From assembly GCA_020633995.1 (NCBI GenBank), contig JACKCO010000006.1:1-64000 (forward strand): a DNA stretch of 64,000 nt, read 5' to 3'. The notes beneath the pieces are model-generated. The model was not told the origin of the DNA. It saw nothing but the letters and a program-made list of their open reading frames with translations, and did no database searches. This DNA comes from Campylobacterota bacterium. Lineage in GTDB: Bacteria; Babelota; Babeliae; Babelales; RVW-14. Position 1 is the stretch's first letter. The number at the start of each line of letters is the position of its first letter. The position numbers and the translations under genes were made by a program. Shown here one piece after another: positions 62,837-64,000 of this stretch.

Positions 62837-64000
62837 GTGAGAGTAGTAGGTAAAGCACTTTCGTGCATTAGTCTTGTATTTGTTTTGTCATTTCATTTGT
62901 GTAGCCCGGTAAACAAAGGCTCAGACTCGGCGGTTTCGGTCGAGGCAAACTTTACGTTTCCGGCAATAGATAACGATAATGAAATTTTGACTTTTGGACT
63001 GTTCAAAAATGGGTTCAAGCTCGAGGACAATGCAACAACATGTACCTTCAAATCAACATATGCAGTTTCTGGCGATGTTCGCTTGAATGGCGGACGACTT
63101 GTTCTTAATGATGACTTGATTTTTAAAAATCCCGCACGGTTGATAAATAACGGTGTCTTCTTTGGTAATGATTATTTAGTTGAATTTTCAGCAAGTATGA
63201 CCAGCTTGGTTGGGTACTCTGAGTTTACGCGGGCTAAAGTTTTTCTTAATAATGATTTAAAAATCACAGGAACTGTCAAGTTTCGTGGCGATTGCCTTAT
63301 CGATGGTCGCTGGAACAGCGTATCTCTAGGCAGTGATGGCTACATTCTGGTTGAAGACAACTCGAAATTAACATTTCGCAATCTTGAATTGCACGGCCTA
63401 AAAAATAATAATGTTCGATGTCTGACCGAAAGCGGTCAAATTGAGCTTGACAACATGCGCTGGGTGCAAAGTGGTAATTACACATTTAGTGCAGGAGCGC
63501 TTAAGTTTGTAGATGATGTTTCGTTGGTTGGGCCGTATGTATTTACGTATGATTCGGCGCACACGAGTACAATCGCTACAGATTCAATATTTCATCTTTT
63601 AGATTTGGCTGAAATAACTATCGGCAGAAAAAGTAGTTACCTGTCCCGTGAGCCCTTGTATTTTGAAGATGAGACGTCAATTTGGGATTTACAAGATTGT
63701 ACCGTACATTTTACGCCATCTGGTATGCAGTTAACGCGTGGTCACTGTGTTATTGATGGTGAAGTAACGCTTGATATTCAGTCGACACATTCACAGCATG
63801 GCCTTTTTATTGGTGATGGCAATGCATCAAACGATTTACGCTTTGAGGTTCGTCCTGGCGGTGTTGTTACGATGCTTAACGGTCATTTTATTAATGACAC
63901 GGTTGATGCGCAAAACTTCTTTTCGGGAAACACTGACAAGAAATTTATGTGTCGAGGGTTAGGAACAGCCTTTTACACCAATCAAGATATTAAGCTGAGA
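62837..64000 (+). CDS. Secreted beta-solenoid-like protein (truncated by window end)
   Basis: The frame is open from GTG 62837 to the window end (388 codons, no stop). AAGGA lies 10 nt upstream; the ATG at 62827 is in another frame that stops after eight codons. Signal peptide VVGKALSCISLVFVLSFHLCSPVN. The mature part is repetitive beta structure: LTFGLFKNGFKL, GRLVLNDDLIFKNPARLINNG, LTFRNLELHGLKNNNV, SGNYTFSAGALKFVDDVSLVG and SIFHLLDLAEITIGRKSSYL. It is a longer paralogue of the protein at 24086. Function unknown. Confidence 0.82.
   Translation, partial: MRVVGKALSCISLVFVLSFHLCSPVNKGSDSAVSVEANFTFPAIDNDNEILTFGLFKNGFKLEDNATTCTFKSTYAVSGDVRLNGGRLVLNDDLIFKNPARLINNGVFFGNDYLVEFSASMTSLVGYSEFTRAKVFLNNDLKITGTVKFRGDCLIDGRWNSVSLGSDGYILVEDNSKLTFRNLELHGLKNNNVRCLTESGQIELDNMRWVQSGNYTFSAGALKFVDDVSLVGPYVFTYDSAHTSTIATDSIFHLLDLAEITIGRKSSYLSREPLYFEDETSIWDLQDCTVHFTPSGMQLTRGHCVIDGEVTLDIQSTHSQHGLFIGDGNASNDLRFEVRPGGVVTMLNGHFINDTVDAQNFFSGNTDKKFMCRGLGTAFYTNQDIKLR

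Noticed and set aside
62827..62853. ATG 62827 as start of the truncated secreted gene
   Set aside because: Its frame stops after eight codons; GTG 62837 opens the long frame with a signal peptide.

Overview
The window is one contiguous piece of a bacterial chromosome of moderate GC. It opens inside an rRNA operon (23S then 5S) and closes inside a long secreted-protein gene. The housekeeping genes are bacterial: rpmH-rnpA-yidD, asnS, adk, thyA-folA-dcd, ruvB, yebC, yicC and a probable trigger factor. TolC- and FKBP-type envelope proteins suggest a Gram-negative-type envelope. About half of the other genes encode proteins with Sec signal peptides and eukaryote-like or unrecognised content: ankyrin repeats, a WD40-like propeller, tectonin plus farnesoic-acid-methyltransferase-like modules, a PAF-acetylhydrolase-type esterase and an ATAD3-like AAA ATPase. 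With no free-living biosynthetic operons in view, this fits a protist-associated, host-dependent bacterium. My best guess is Candidatus Dependentiae (TM6). That is inference; placing the 23S rRNA in a tree would decide it.

Layout. 0-3.4 kb: 23S and 5S rRNA. 3.4-9.6 kb: a frameshifted secreted protein, two LigD-derived NHEJ domains encoded as separate genes (polymerase and phosphoesterase), two secreted ankyrin-type proteins and an FKBP isomerase. 10-15.6 kb: a 941-residue secreted protein with a possible caspase-fold His/Cys pair, then the ATAD3-like ATPase. 16-20.8 kb: an APH-fold kinase, a PAF-AH-like esterase, two small secreted proteins and an EamA transporter. 20.8-25.1 kb: an ABC importer operon of the TrpX type, preceded by a Trp-Trp leader ORF, and a beta-solenoid-like secreted protein. 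25.2-27.8 kb: a P-type cation ATPase. 28.5-33 kb: a possible structured RNA, two secreted proteins sharing a C-terminal membrane module, and two more exported proteins. 33.3-36.3 kb: a second TrpX-type importer, preceded by a Tyr/Phe-rich leader ORF. 36.5-46.8 kb: adk, asnS, a NUDIX hydrolase, thyA-folA-dcd, a TolC-like protein and several hypotheticals. 47-52 kb: an M16 peptidase and two tandem ankyrin paralogues. 51.9-54.5 kb: rpmH-rnpA-yidD, a trigger factor-like protein, tRNA-Leu and tRNA-Lys. 54.5-59.8 kb: a giant secreted tectonin/FAMeT-like protein. 59.9-64 kb: ruvB, yebC, yicC and a truncated secreted protein.

How the genes fit together. The two importers and the DMT transporter suggest scavenging of host nutrients, perhaps aromatic amino acids. 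The secreted set is a plausible host-interaction repertoire. Long intergenic gaps are filled by dispersed palindromic repeats (families A, B and C below). Some of these are nested, and a related palindrome forms a transcription terminator.
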